NCBI GenBank assembly: GCA_021464415.1
Contig: CM038463.1
Coordinates: 115,784,790-115,848,789, forward strand
Reading direction: 5' to 3'
Source: Lonicera japonica
Taxonomy: Eukaryota > Streptophyta > Magnoliopsida > Dipsacales > Caprifoliaceae
DNA length: 64,000 bases
Below, one piece after another: positions 13,493 to 24,044 of the stretch (the stretch's first letter is position 1; every line of letters begins with the position of its first letter). Made by a program: the position numbers and the translations under genes. Below the pieces are notes generated by a model, which ran no database searches, was not told where the DNA came from, and was given only the letters and a program-made list of their open reading frames with translations.

Positions 13493-14953
13493 ATGAAGAA
13501 GATGACGGTGGGCCAGCAGCGAAAGGCAATGAAGAAACTGAATTTGTCGCCGTTGTTTGTGTGGCATAAGAAGACAGAGAAGCAGAAGAAGATAGCCACC
13601 CAGTGTGAAACCACCGAGAAGAAGAAGAAGAAGAGGCTGCTGAGAGAAGAATTCCAAACACTTAAGAAGAAAAGAGAGGAAAGCATAGCTAATAGGTCTG
13701 TTTTTCTTCTTCAAAAATCAAGCGAACGTGAAGAAGAAATTATTAGAAGTAGCAGCGGCAGCAGCAGCAGCTTAAACCAAAACGTAAACCTAATGAACAG
13801 TGACTTCGAAAAGAGAGAGAAAGATTTCGACTTTCATCAAATCAAACTTGGGGCTGAGATTAGACTGCGTGAAGGCCGTCCAAAGGTCATTGACAAACTA
13901 TTATTTATCATAATCCATCATCCTCAACTCAATACTAATTTTCATGATATCGAAGAAATTATTGAAGGTTGTGAGAAATTACAACTTTGCGAGCAAATAA
14001 AATTGCTCATAGAGTTAGACACACCAACCCATAAACAGTACTGGGAGGCAGTTTTAATTATTTGTGAATGGCACCTAGCTGAATGTCAGCAAAAGGAACA
14101 AGCCCGGCTGCATTCAGGTATTGAACTAGATGTTAAGAATCTCTTGCAATCAAAAACCTATCTTGAATTGGAAGAATTAAAAACCGACATCGACTCACAG
14201 ATGCGCTCTGGTACCGCCAAGGTTGTCGAGTATTGGGAAGCTGTTCTTAAGCATCTCCGCTTCTACATGGCCATGGCTTTTATCAAGGAGGAAATCTGCC
14301 TATGTGATGCTGGAAGTAGAATGGATGTTGTTCGAGCTCTTTCTTTAGAGCCCACGTTGTGTAAAGAAGATATTATCAATCCACTGGCAACACAAGAACA
14401 AGAGCAAGGGGCTGCTGCTGGATTACATTCCCCGCAGCTGTTGCATTGTCACGATGAATATGAAGTTCATGACCCTATAGAGGACATGGCTATATTGGAA
14501 CAAAAGCGTATCGCCATGATGAAAGAACAAGAATCAAAAGCTGATGTAGTTTTCCTTGATTCCAAGGTCTACTGGTGGCATGACAAGTACAGGCCTAGAA
14601 AGCCCAAGTATTACAATAGCGTTCACACTGGGAATGGATGGAACAGATACAACCGAGTTCACTATGATCGTGGCAACCCACCACCAAAGATGGTGCTAGG
14701 ATACAAGTTCAATATATTATATCCCGATCGTCTTGAAAAAACTACAGCTCCTGTTTTCACCGCAGAAAAGGATGGAGAGAGGCCCAAGACTTGCATCTTA
14801 AGGTTCCATGCTGGTCCGCCGTACAAGGATATCGTGTTCCGGATTGTTAACAAAGAGTGGGAATATTCTCGCAAGAAAGGGTTCAAGTGCACGTTTGAAC
14901 GAGGTATTCTGCAATTACATTTCAACTTCAAGCAATGCGGGTACCGCCGGTGA
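13493..14953 (+). CDS. Cactin-like protein, intronless and N-terminally short
   Basis: The frame encodes 486 residues from the ATG at 13493 to TGA. The C-terminal domain (about residues 360-486) carries the cactin hallmark YWWHDKYRPRKPKYYN, then NPPPK, RFHAGPPYKDI, VNKEWEYS, KKGFKCTFERGIL and the arginine-rich end. A middle segment shows EIRLREGRPK, PTHKQYWEA and QMRSGTAKVVEYWEA, typical of the cactin mid domain. Cactins are nuclear proteins associated with the spliceosome, acting in pre-mRNA splicing. The N terminus is Lys/Glu rich and starts well inside the family, lacking the usual Arg/Ser-rich head. Family members are usually well over 550 residues and the plant gene is normally split by introns; this copy has none. 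It may therefore be an expressed retrocopy or a diverged duplicate. The frame is clean over 1.46 kb, which argues against long neutral decay. Confidence 0.85.
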   Translation: MKKMTVGQQRKAMKKLNLSPLFVWHKKTEKQKKIATQCETTEKKKKKRLLREEFQTLKKKREESIANRSVFLLQKSSEREEEIIRSSSGSSSSLNQNVNLMNSDFEKREKDFDFHQIKLGAEIRLREGRPKVIDKLLFIIIHHPQLNTNFHDIEEIIEGCEKLQLCEQIKLLIELDTPTHKQYWEAVLIICEWHLAECQQKEQARLHSGIELDVKNLLQSKTYLELEELKTDIDSQMRSGTAKVVEYWEAVLKHLRFYMAMAFIKEEICLCDAGSRMDVVRALSLEPTLCKEDIINPLATQEQEQGAAAGLHSPQLLHCHDEYEVHDPIEDMAILEQKRIAMMKEQESKADVVFLDSKVYWWHDKYRPRKPKYYNSVHTGNGWNRYNRVHYDRGNPPPKMVLGYKFNILYPDRLEKTTAPVFTAEKDGERPKTCILRFHAGPPYKDIVFRIVNKEWEYSRKKGFKCTFERGILQLHFNFKQCGYRR

Positions 14954-15182
14954 TTACTTTTAAGCGTGCTATTTGCAGTTCAGCTATGTCTGCTTGTACA
15001 ACTTTTAACCATTTGGAATTTTCTGTGACCATATTTTATGTTATGATTATGATGCAAAGCCTGTCCAATGGTCTTGTTGCTTTTGCCCAGTGTTGTGCTA
15101 TTACAAATCTATAATTTTCTGTTACCATGTTCTATATTAAGACGCAAAGCTTGTTTAATCAATGTATATTATTTGTAGATCG

Positions 15183-16170
15183 AGCCGGCCCTGGGGCTGG
15201 GCAGGTAGGGCGACCATCCAGAGCTCCAAAGTGAAGAGGGACACCAACTTTTTTTATATGTGCATATATATGTTAAAAAGAATTAATTAATAAGGTATCT
15301 TTGCAAGGAAACAATTGCAATTTTTCTATATATATTTGAGTTCTATTTTGATGCAGCAGAGTTCGTTTTATTGGATAATGATGAATTGAGAAGATCTTGC
15401 ATAAATCTTGAAAATGCTTTAAAAGTTGCTGATGTTTCTGGTGTTAATGTAAATTGTTTATATTCAGAATGACAAGTATTGCAATTAATGTTACCAAGTG
15501 AATAATACGAAACAAATCAACTATGAACATCTATTAAAATTATAGAGTTTGCACAAGATACGGAGTTTTTTCATGTGATGCTTATTTATAAACTACTTTT
15601 GACTTTACCTTTGACTGTGGTATCTATAGAATGGAGTTTTTTCAAATTAAAACTATTAAATCCTTACTTACGAACCACTATGAGTCAAAATAGATTGAAT
15701 GGATTAGCAATTTTATATATTGAAAATGACATCTCAGAACATCTTGATTGTGGAAATATAATTGATGATTTTGCTGCTCAAAATACAAGAAGTCATTTTA
15801 AGTGATTGTTTTGATCAAAATTTTATTGTTACTTTTATTTTGTAGGTACGTTTTAGCATATGGTATTGTTTTGGAGCATCTAAAAACTTTCTGGAAGATG
15901 AAATACACATTCGTTGTATTAGTTTTGATATTATGTAAACTCGTATATTTTGACATGAAACTTGTAAACACTTTGAATTCTTAATCGTAATGTGTTTATT
16001 TTGACATGAAAATTGTAAACACTTTGAATTTTTAATTGTAAATTTGTAATGTGATTTTGGTGAAATTAAACTCTTTTCATTGAAATAAAACAATTTATTT
16101 TTTTAATATAAAAAATTTACATATTTATTTAAAGGCGGCATCATTTTAGAATTTCACCCCTGGCCTATAA
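15183..16170 (+). mobile_element. Decayed hAT transposon relic
   Basis: The region starts near a GCCGGCCCTGG end motif common in hAT-derived repeats and includes a broken transposase C terminus (15354-15805). The right end, around CACCCCTGGCC at 16157-16167, does not give a convincing inverted match, so limits are approximate and no target duplication is claimed. Confidence 0.5.
15354..15805 (+). pseudogene. hAT transposase C-terminal fragment
   Basis: The frame ending at TGA 15803-15805 reads LLTLPLTVVSIEWSFFKLK, then YLRTTMSQNRLNGLAIL, the hAT dimerisation region of zinc-finger (TTF/ZMYM1-like) hAT transposases. In that family the equivalent stretch has an Ala-Glu-Arg-Ser-Phe core; here Ile-Glu-Trp-Ser-Phe shows substitution. 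Upstream the same protein is recognisable (for instance LRRSCINLENALKVADVSG) but is broken by several in-frame stops between 15470 and 15540. It is a non-functional remnant. The short distance to the cactin-like gene is probably chance. Confidence 0.7.
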
Positions 16171-16757
16171 AAGGCATTCTCTTTACTTTAAATATATATA
16201 GATTTAAAACTCACCAAAATCGAATCCAAGATGCTTGTATAGGTCCACAAACAGGACAGTCAAAAGGATACACAAGAACCCATTTTGTAATGAATTAGAC
16301 TAAAAGTAAGAGAGGAAGAAAGAAGAGCTAGAACGTAAAGCAAGCGACCAAAAGATTAGGGTAAATAATTTTGCTTTGGCTAGCTTTTGCTTTAGGACGC
16401 TGGAGAAAAGAAACATACAACTTCAAAACCAACTCAAATTTCAGTCAATGAAAATCTTAAACAAGGAGCAAATTAAGTTATGTCTCCTTCAAAATTCTTC
16501 ACAATTTTCTGAAATGAACAAATATGAGACTATGAGAGAGTAACAAATATGACACAGAGAATCACAGGCAAAGCTCAAGTTTATAAAAGATGACTCGACC
16601 AAATTAACAACTAGCTGTTACAAATCTTCTTCTTCTAGGCACTAATAAATCTCGGGTGCGATACGTATTTTTTGTTTGAGAGAAAATCTCAAGACAGGAC
16701 CAGTAATCAAGGTTGAATGTGCAGTATGCTTCAGGCCAGTGTAACAAATTCACAATT
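16171..16757. other. 3' flank of the RhoGDI gene
   Basis: No gene is seen. On the minus strand this lies just downstream of the RhoGDI stop codon and should contain its 3' untranslated region and polyadenylation site, which I could not place exactly. Confidence 0.4.
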
Positions 16758-18963
16758 TTAATTAGTTGACTGCCAATCTTTCCGAATATCAAAGCTATAG
16801 TTGATCTCCAAGTAACATTTGTTGTCATCATCAAGAAACTGTAAACACAGAAATAAGGTAAGACAGATGAGATTAATTAGGATTAAAATTCAATTAGGCT
16901 AACCTCCCAGCCCTATAATCCAAATTGAGCTTCACATGAATGCCTTATTCACATTTTATTTTTGATGAGCAAGAATATAGCTAGTTGCAAATGAGGCAAA
17001 ATTAATTGTCCAATTTGAATTTGTAGGATGTGGCAGAGACATTATTTAGTGTCAATTGACATTTTCAAGAAAAACTGTGGAGCCATCAATGGAGAAAAAG
17101 TAACAAAATTGAAACCAACCCACAGAAAGAAAAGTTGTGGGTTATGCTTTTCTTATCCATAATCATGAAAGGACAGAAAGTGGTCCCTAATACATACTCA
17201 ACTCAGCTCAGATTGAGTTATTGCAGCACATGTAAAAGAACAAAAGAAGAAAACTATATTCATTGGCAATGCAGTACCCCAACCCCACCATTCAATAGAA
17301 ATACAAGCACACCGTTAAAGCTCTCTCTGGTAAGTAGAGAGGAATTAATAAATTTGTTGGTTTGCCAATAATTGTTACAATCACAAGCACGTCGTAGCAA
17401 TAACAAATTAGTTGAAGAGAGTTTACCTTTGTTTTAGCTGAGTATGTTCCTCTAGCAAACATGCCGGAAGGAGTAGTCTCTTCCGGCATTTCATGTGTAT
17501 AAGGTTCTTGTTGAGGACTGAATGTTCCAATCATTTCTTTTGTGCTGTCCACTGTAAAATGAAGTTTCATGTAAGATATAACAACTATTTCCACTACATC
17601 AATCTCAATTCTTTCATGTAAGAATTGGACACATCACACACGCCTGGAAGAGAGAGGTCAGTAGCTTACCCTTGACACCAGTTTTCCAAACTGTGTTCCT
17701 GTATTTGAGGCCAGATACAATGTTATTGCTGACCTGGAAGGTGAATTGTAGGCTGTAACGGCAACCTTCCTTCAACGTAAACCACGAGCCTTTTGGATTT
17801 CCAGACTCAGGGAGTGGAAGAAATATATCGGCTCTACCCGGGGACTTAATTGCAAGGCTCAAAATCTTAACCTCTGGATCTAGAGTCTCTACAACGTTCA
17901 GCCAGTGATTTATACAAATAAATAATGTCAGTGCAATGCTTAGCTTTTCCATTAAAAACCACAGCCTATTGATTTATACTCAAATGACTTTTCTTCTACT
18001 ATTATATTAAAGGAATTCTGCAGTTGGTGAAAACAATCATATTGATATTTGGATAATAGATATATATATATACACTAACCCACCATTTGCGATCTTTCAC
18101 TATTGCATAATTAAGAACATAATATCTACTCTTGAATTTCAGACCAACAGCCACTCCAAGCGAAATCATTTCAAGCTTAACTTCACATTTAAAATACATA
18201 AATAAAAAAATAAAAAAGGGGGGCATTTTAAGCGAAATCATTTGTTCAATCGAACAACCAAATAAATTAGAACACATAAAAAGAAAATCTAGATACACAC
18301 ACTGGAGGGTTGGATATTGAAAGAATTTATGTGAATTCATGGGTACAGTTCCCAAGAAAGATATAACAATAAGAAACAGTGAACATTGCTACTGAACCCA
18401 AAAAATATGTCAAAAATTTAGATTTGTGTCACCATCCAAATATTAATTTACAGACAATATCAAGCGTACGTTAATGGTGATGAATTCCATATTAAGAAAG
18501 AAAGAAATAGAACTACCTCCAACAGAGTTGATATCCACACTTCCAAGAAGTTGTTCTTTCCACCTCGTCAAGCTCTCATCATCCTAAAATTCTCAAAATG
18601 TTTAAAATCAAATCTAGCAATGTTGTTTTGATAATACTAAATTGGGAACAGAGTCATGCCAATTGCCAAGAACATAATAAAGAAATAGGATATTATGCAA
18701 AATCAAACCTTATCCTTCTCAAACTGCTCTTTGAGAGTGCATTGAGGCCCCAATTGTACTTGGATCTTGCCCTCAACATCTTCTTCATCGTCACTCGTCT
18801 CTCTGTTTATCTTATTTTCTTCTCCTGATTCACCACCAACCTTAGACTCTTCCCCTCCTATACTTCTATTATTATTTTTAGCCTCCCCTTCACCACCTCC
18901 CTCCTTATTTTCATCCAACCCCATGCTTTTGGAACTTGAAACAACTCCAACCGCCAAAGACAT
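16758..18963 (-). CDS. Rho GDP-dissociation inhibitor (RhoGDI)
   Basis: Five exons on minus join to 248 residues: 18709-18963, 18517-18583, 17670-17888, 17427-17551 and 16758-16838, all with GT-AG introns and matching phases. RhoGDIs bind prenylated ROP/RAC GTPases, hold them in the GDP form and keep them soluble in the cytosol; plant members such as SCN1 focus ROP activity at growing tips. Exon 1 is an acidic, Ser/Asn-rich regulatory arm. Exon 2 gives DDESLTRWKEQLLGSVDIN. The immunoglobulin-like domain follows, with SPGRADI, NPKGSWFTLKEG, NNIVSGLKY, VWKTGVKVD, GTFSPQ, MPEETTPSGMFARG and finally FLDDDNKCYLEINYSFDIRK. I chose the ATG at 18963 (MSLAVG), the usual family start, over an in-frame ATG nine codons upstream (18990), though both are possible. 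No defects are seen. Confidence 0.92.
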
Positions 18964-19500
18964 CAACAACAACAACTCCTCATTCAACACTAGAAAAAAT
19001 TGAACTCACATTCATTCACCCAATGTAATGTGATGCAATACAATAAGGAGAACAACAAAGGAGAAAAGAACACAAAGATGAAACAAATACACGCTAGAAA
19101 TCAAGAATCTCCCTTATAAAGAAACAAGAGAATATGGGTGAAGCGGAAGCCCCAATTGGAAAGATTTATTATTATTATTATTATAGTCAGAGAGAGAGAG
19201 AGTGTATTTTAATAGAAGAGTGACCTGGGTCAAAGAATCCAAGAAGAAGATTAAAGAAACCAAAAGGAAGAATACCCACAAAAGAATAAACCTTGTAAAA
19301 GGAGAAAAGAAAAGAGAGGAGAGAGAGAGAGAGGGAAAATTTAGAGGGTGGGGTTGATGAAATGGTCTTGTGGTGATCCGGTATTGTGAGTGAGGGAGGA
19401 AAATAAATGAAGGGAAAATGGGAAATGAAGAGAGGTGAGATGAGATCGTGAGGGTCACTACTTAGTGCACTAGCTTCCATGAATAAGAATAATACCACCA
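18964..19500 (-). promoter_or_regulatory. 5' leader and promoter region of the RhoGDI gene
   Basis: The minus strand upstream of the RhoGDI start is pyrimidine rich (CT runs near 19190-19200 and 19320-19335), typical of a plant 5' leader. A TTCTAG just upstream of the ATG could be the acceptor of a leader intron, but no donor was fixed. Open frames on both strands here are low complexity and are not called as genes. Confidence 0.4.
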
Positions 19501-20109
19501 CGATTCGAGGAGACTTTTGAACACATGAGCCATGCCAGCCTAGCTAATTAGGATTATTGGGTCGATAATTTATAGATACCCATGCCTCCCCCCCCGGACC
19601 TGTTTTTTCATGATTGAATTGAATTGGTTTAACATTTTTACATTCCTCCCCTCATCCTCTTCTATTGTGTATCTCAATTCAACCCTTACCTTCACGACAC
19701 GGCGATGGTTGTTACTTTCAGCCTTTGAGGCTCACGTGATTCAATTCTCACTACGGATGATCGACCACTTACGAGTGCGAATGCAAGTAGCGTTGAGAGA
19801 ATTTTTGATTAAATATTTTTTTTATTGAAACAAAATTGAGAACATTTATATTGTACACGTTTCACCGGTGACAGCCACGTTCTAAAAGTAAAAAGAAAAT
19901 ATAATACTTTTTAAGGGTGTTTTTGTGCTAATAGGAAAGATTCAAGTGTATCTATTGTGTCTTTCATAATCAATATATGTCTTTTATTATGCAGATAATC
20001 GTCACAATAATATGAATGTCAAATTTGTGTAACGAGTTCATTGAATTTTAGATGTCATGTTCATATTTATGTCCATGTTTCATAATTCCTTTGATCCAAT
20101 GTGAATTTG

Positions 20110-20298
20110 TGTTAAAGTGTCACACATGTTGAGTAAATATATGTATGATTGGGGTTTAAGAGTAAGAAAATTATTTAGTAGGAAAATTACAATAAAGTAT
20201 ATAGTTAAGAGTGATAGACATGTTAAAGTCTCACACATGTTGAATAAGTATATGTATGATTGGGCTTTAAGAGTAAGAAAATTACAATAAAGTATGGT
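20110..20298. repeat. Two-copy direct repeat, 111-bp period
   Basis: TGTTAAAGTnTCACACATGT and the following roughly 55 bases occur at 20110 and again at 20221 with only a few differences. The copies are separated by an AT-rich spacer containing a partial repeat of the segment end. Confidence 0.75.
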
Positions 20299-20303
20299 TA
20301 AAA

Positions 20304-20550
20304 AATTAGGTAACACTATGATGTCGGAATTTTTCAAGATTGACTCTAATAATTTCAATCAATAAGTTATTAAGAATAAAACTTAAATTAGGTACAACTA
20401 TGATGTCTTAATTTTTCAAGATTGACTCTAATAATTTCAACCAACCAGTTATGAAGAATAAAACTTAAATTAGTTACCACTATGATGTCTGAATTTTTCT
20501 AAATTGACTCTAATAATTTCAATCAATCAGTTATGAAGAATAAAACTTGA
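20304..20550. repeat. Tandem repeat, three copies of 82 bp
   Basis: The block holding CTATGATGTC, then TTGACTCTAATAATTTCAA, then GAATAAAACTT occurs three times; the shared ATGATGTC falls at 20318, 20400 and 20482, exactly 82 bases apart. Copies differ at a few positions, so the array is not brand new. No coding role. Confidence 0.9.
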
Positions 20551-21497
20551 ATAAATTAATTTTATCAATAAAACACTTAATTTAAAATATTTAAAAATAA
20601 AAACTTTTAATTGAAGCTTTGGTTTCTTCTTGTTTTTCCACGTTGACCAAGGCATATTGGTTTGAATAGTTTCTAAGGTTGGAGTTACTCATGGAAGAGG
20701 ACGTATGTTTCTAGAGATTACTTTCTTAGTTCGATCTAGATTTGGGATTTCTTTGCAATTTCTCCTCGTTAAGTTTCTCCAGATCTATTAGTAGGGTCTG
20801 TTTGTCTCATTTTGTTCTTGGTATGTTCTTGTTGTTATGTTTCTCAAAATCCATTAGTAGGATATGTTTGTTTCTTTTTGTTCTCGGTATGTGCTTGTTC
20901 TTGGTGTTGTAGTTGCGGCTTTGACTTTTTCTAATGTCAAATAAAAGAAAAAAAAAATTAAGACTATAAATGATACTTGCTAATTTTAGGTGGCGTTTAT
21001 TTTCTAGTCTGAATCTAAATGTTGAATCTGAAAACTAAAAACTTGTCATAAAGTTTGAAAAATTGAATCCAAAAAATCTGTTTATTTTATTTTTGAATGT
21101 CACAACTAAAAATGTGTTATTTGTTTGAATATATCAAATCTAAATCCTAAATAAATGTTATTTAAATAATTTTGCCTTTATTATAAAAATTAATACATCT
21201 AGAAAAAAGGGGACAAAAGATATATTTTATCTTTTTAAAACTTAAGTGTTTAGACTTCAAATAAAAGAAATTCATAATTTTTAAGAAACAAATTAAGTAA
21301 TCAAATATAACTTTTTAAACTCACCAAATATATTTTAAATCTCTAAAATTTAATGGACCGCACATTTAAATTAAATTTTAGAGGTGCATACAACCGATGC
21401 GTTAAATAATAATGCCTAAAATCTTAGATACGGTTTGAACATGTCCCTCGTGAAATGATACGGGGGGCCCACTTGTGATTTTTCTTTTGTAAAGAAA
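20551..21497. other. Intergenic DNA, nothing recognised
   Basis: AT-rich sequence between the tandem array and the hAT element. A short direct repeat (around TTTGTTCTTGGTATG, 20810-20900) is the only structure I noticed. Confidence 0.35.
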
Positions 21498-21505
21498 CAA
21501 AATTA

Positions 21506-21708
21506 TAGGGCTGGGAAAAAAAAACCAGGAACCGGGGAACCGATAAGAACCGAACCGATAAAAGCCGGTTCGGTTCGGTTCTTGAAAATATGTTACTAGT
21601 TTTAACGGTTCGGTTCTTATTAAAGAATTAACGGTTCGGTTCTTGGTTCTTCATATTTTGTATCCGTAAGAACCGTTAAGGAACCATTATCTCAATTTAT
21701 AATTTTAC

Positions 21709-21739
<31 letters not shown>

Positions 21740-24036
21740 ATATATAATTATTATATAATATAATATGTACTTAATTGATAATAATAAAAGAAATCTAACA
21801 AAACACATAAAACAATCCCCTCAGGAGACAAGGCCTCAGTCTCCACTTTCTTTTCTTTTGCCCGAAAGAAACCCTAGCCCCAACTCTCAGCCGCCGTCGA
21901 CTTCGCTGTCTCAACTCCGTCTCAGCCCCGTTCCTATGTACCCGTCTCACCATCGACGACTTCTCAGCCCCAATCCCGTCACAGGTACTCGTCTCTATAT
22001 CTCTCTTTATCTATCTCCGCCTCTCTATCTATCTATATTTATCTCCGTCGCTGCGCTCTCTCTATTTATCTCCGTCACAGCTCTCTCTCTCTATTTATCT
22101 TGTATCAGTGTATCACTATCTACTCCATTTTCGAGCTTTCATTGTTTATTTCTTTTTCTTTTTTTAAATCTGCCTTATGTTCCGGGTTCCCCTAAATTTT
22201 AGGATTACTTGTTGCTTTGGTATGCTGGAAGAGTTACTTTCCTTTTCCTTTTTCTCCATCTGATCTATTTAGTAATTACGAGTAAACTGATTAATTATAA
22301 GCATGGCTCTGTTTGGGTTACTTCCTTTGTTTGGGTGAAGAAGAATAACATTATTATTTATTCTCAATCATCCGGTGCTTCTCAGAAAAACAAAAAATAA
22401 AAAAAGTCCAGTGCTGCTTTTTTTCCATAATTTTTTTTGTCTAGATTTTGTCATTATATTAGGACTTCTCTTAATTATTATTTCATTCTCTTTCCTTTTC
22501 TCTAACCTGCACGATTATCATCTTTAGTTAAGATGTACACATTTTTTTAGGCAAGGAATTACATTAAACGATTAATCATTTTAATATTACTTTAATTAAA
22601 ATAATTCTGATTTTCTGATGTTCATTATAGTTAAAAATATGACATACAAATAATAAGTAGTCTTAATTAGTAGTTGGTTAAAAAACATAGTTATATTTTA
22701 ATAATTTTGATTTCTGAATTTAAAAACAGTTTACTATACAGATAATAAGAATATCGTATAGCTACATATATACTTAAAAGTACATAAATTTAAGGAAAAT
22801 GTGAAAGAATGAGATTTCCAACTTATTTTCCAACTTAAAAGTACATAAAAACAGCTTACTATATACATAATAAGAATATCATTACATTACTAAACTTATT
22901 TTCCAACTTCCAAATACAAATGGATATGTTCTGCTGTTATTTTAATGTACTAATCAATTAGAGTGAATAATCATGTTAACCTTCACATTTAGCGGGTTAA
23001 TAAATCTAAACATGATAAATGTGGCTATTAAAAATTAGGTGGCCAGTGGCCTCACATTTTCCTCTTCAGTTGAGGCATTGATTTGTCTACAAAATTGGTT
23101 GAAGTCAGACTCAATTACAAACCTAGGGTATTCTCCTACCCCCGAGGAAATGGAGTGGTTAGAAAACACTGAACAAGGTACTTCACCACTTTTAAAATTC
23201 AATGTAATTTAAATACCAATCAATAGATAATTCATAATTTCATTTGAATTGGAAAATTAGTTGTTTACTTGTTTTATTGATTGGCTAATGTAGAGTTTGA
23301 GCAAGAAGAGAAAGAAGAAAGAGAAAAGAAGGAGAAACAAAAAGAAGAGAAGAAAAGTAAAGTAGCAAAGGGAAGTAAAGGGTCTGACGCCGGAAATGCC
23401 TCAAAAACTTAATGTCTTAATTTGAAGTTGCATGAATTAATTCTATGTTATTGCTTTTGAAGACTTGAACTATTGAACATGTGTATGTTTTGAAGACTTG
23501 ACTTGAAGTTTGAATTTTACTTGTTGGACTGCCTACTGTTGAACATGTGTATGTTTTGAAGACTTGACTTGAAGTTTGAATTTTACTTGTTTTATTGATT
23601 AGCTAATTTATAGGATTTATATGTGATTATTTGCTTACCAGCTATTGGGAATTTATAGGTGATATTTGCTTACCAGCTACTGCCTACTGAGAATTTATTG
23701 GTGATTATTTGCTTACCAGTAGCTACTGGGATAGTTCAAATTTCAGTCAAATTGTTAACGGTTCTTCACTGAAGAACCGGTTTATAAACGGTTCTTAAAT
23801 AGATATTGGTTCCTAATTATTATTCGGTTAATTTAAGTTTTGCGGTTAATTTTTAATAACGGTTTTTTTTTTGTTAATGGTTAACCAATAACCTCAAGGA
23901 ACCGAACCGTTATAACCGGTTCGGTTCTTAAACGGTTCTTCACTAAAATATAGTTGGAACCGAACCGTTATAATATTAACAGTTCTTCAAACGGTTCTTC
24001 GTAAAATTACTAAGAACCGAACCGGTCCCACCCCTA
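21506..24036 (+). mobile_element. Non-autonomous hAT transposon, 2.5 kb, internally deleted
   Basis: The ends are TAGGGCTGGGA on the left and, on the other strand, TAGGGGTGGGA on the right (10 of 11 match). The element is flanked by a perfect 8-bp target duplication CAAAATTA (21498-21505 and 24037-24044), which defines the hAT superfamily. Both subterminal regions are dense in copies of AACCGGTTCGGTTCTT-like motifs in both orientations (21520-21690 and 23755-24030), the kind of repeated sites hAT transposases bind. Inside, a CT-rich segment (21780-22150) looks like a promoter and leader, and only the last two exons of the transposase survive (23051-23412), so the catalytic middle was deleted. 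Movement would need a transposase from elsewhere. Confidence 0.9.
23051..23412 (+). pseudogene. Remnant of hAT transposase C terminus (two exons)
   Basis: Exon 23051-23177 reads VEALICLQNWLKSD and then YSPTPEEMEWLEN, the tail of the hAT dimerisation domain of plant BED-finger transposases. A GT donor at 23178 and an AG at 23292-23293 join it to a last exon 23294-23412, a Lys/Glu-rich tail (KEEREKKEKQKEEKK) that ends at TAA. The conserved residues that should precede VEAL are absent, marking the 5' side as a deletion junction. No BED finger or catalytic core was found in the element. Confidence 0.75.
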
Positions 24037-24044
24037 CAAAATTA

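Noticed and set aside
19114..19501. Overlapping Ser/Phe/Leu-rich frames on -
   Set aside because: CT-rich leader of the RhoGDI gene; no conserved protein.
21765..22202. 145-codon frame rich in Ser, Pro and Leu
   Set aside because: It lies in a CT-rich low-complexity leader inside the hAT element, with no family resemblance.
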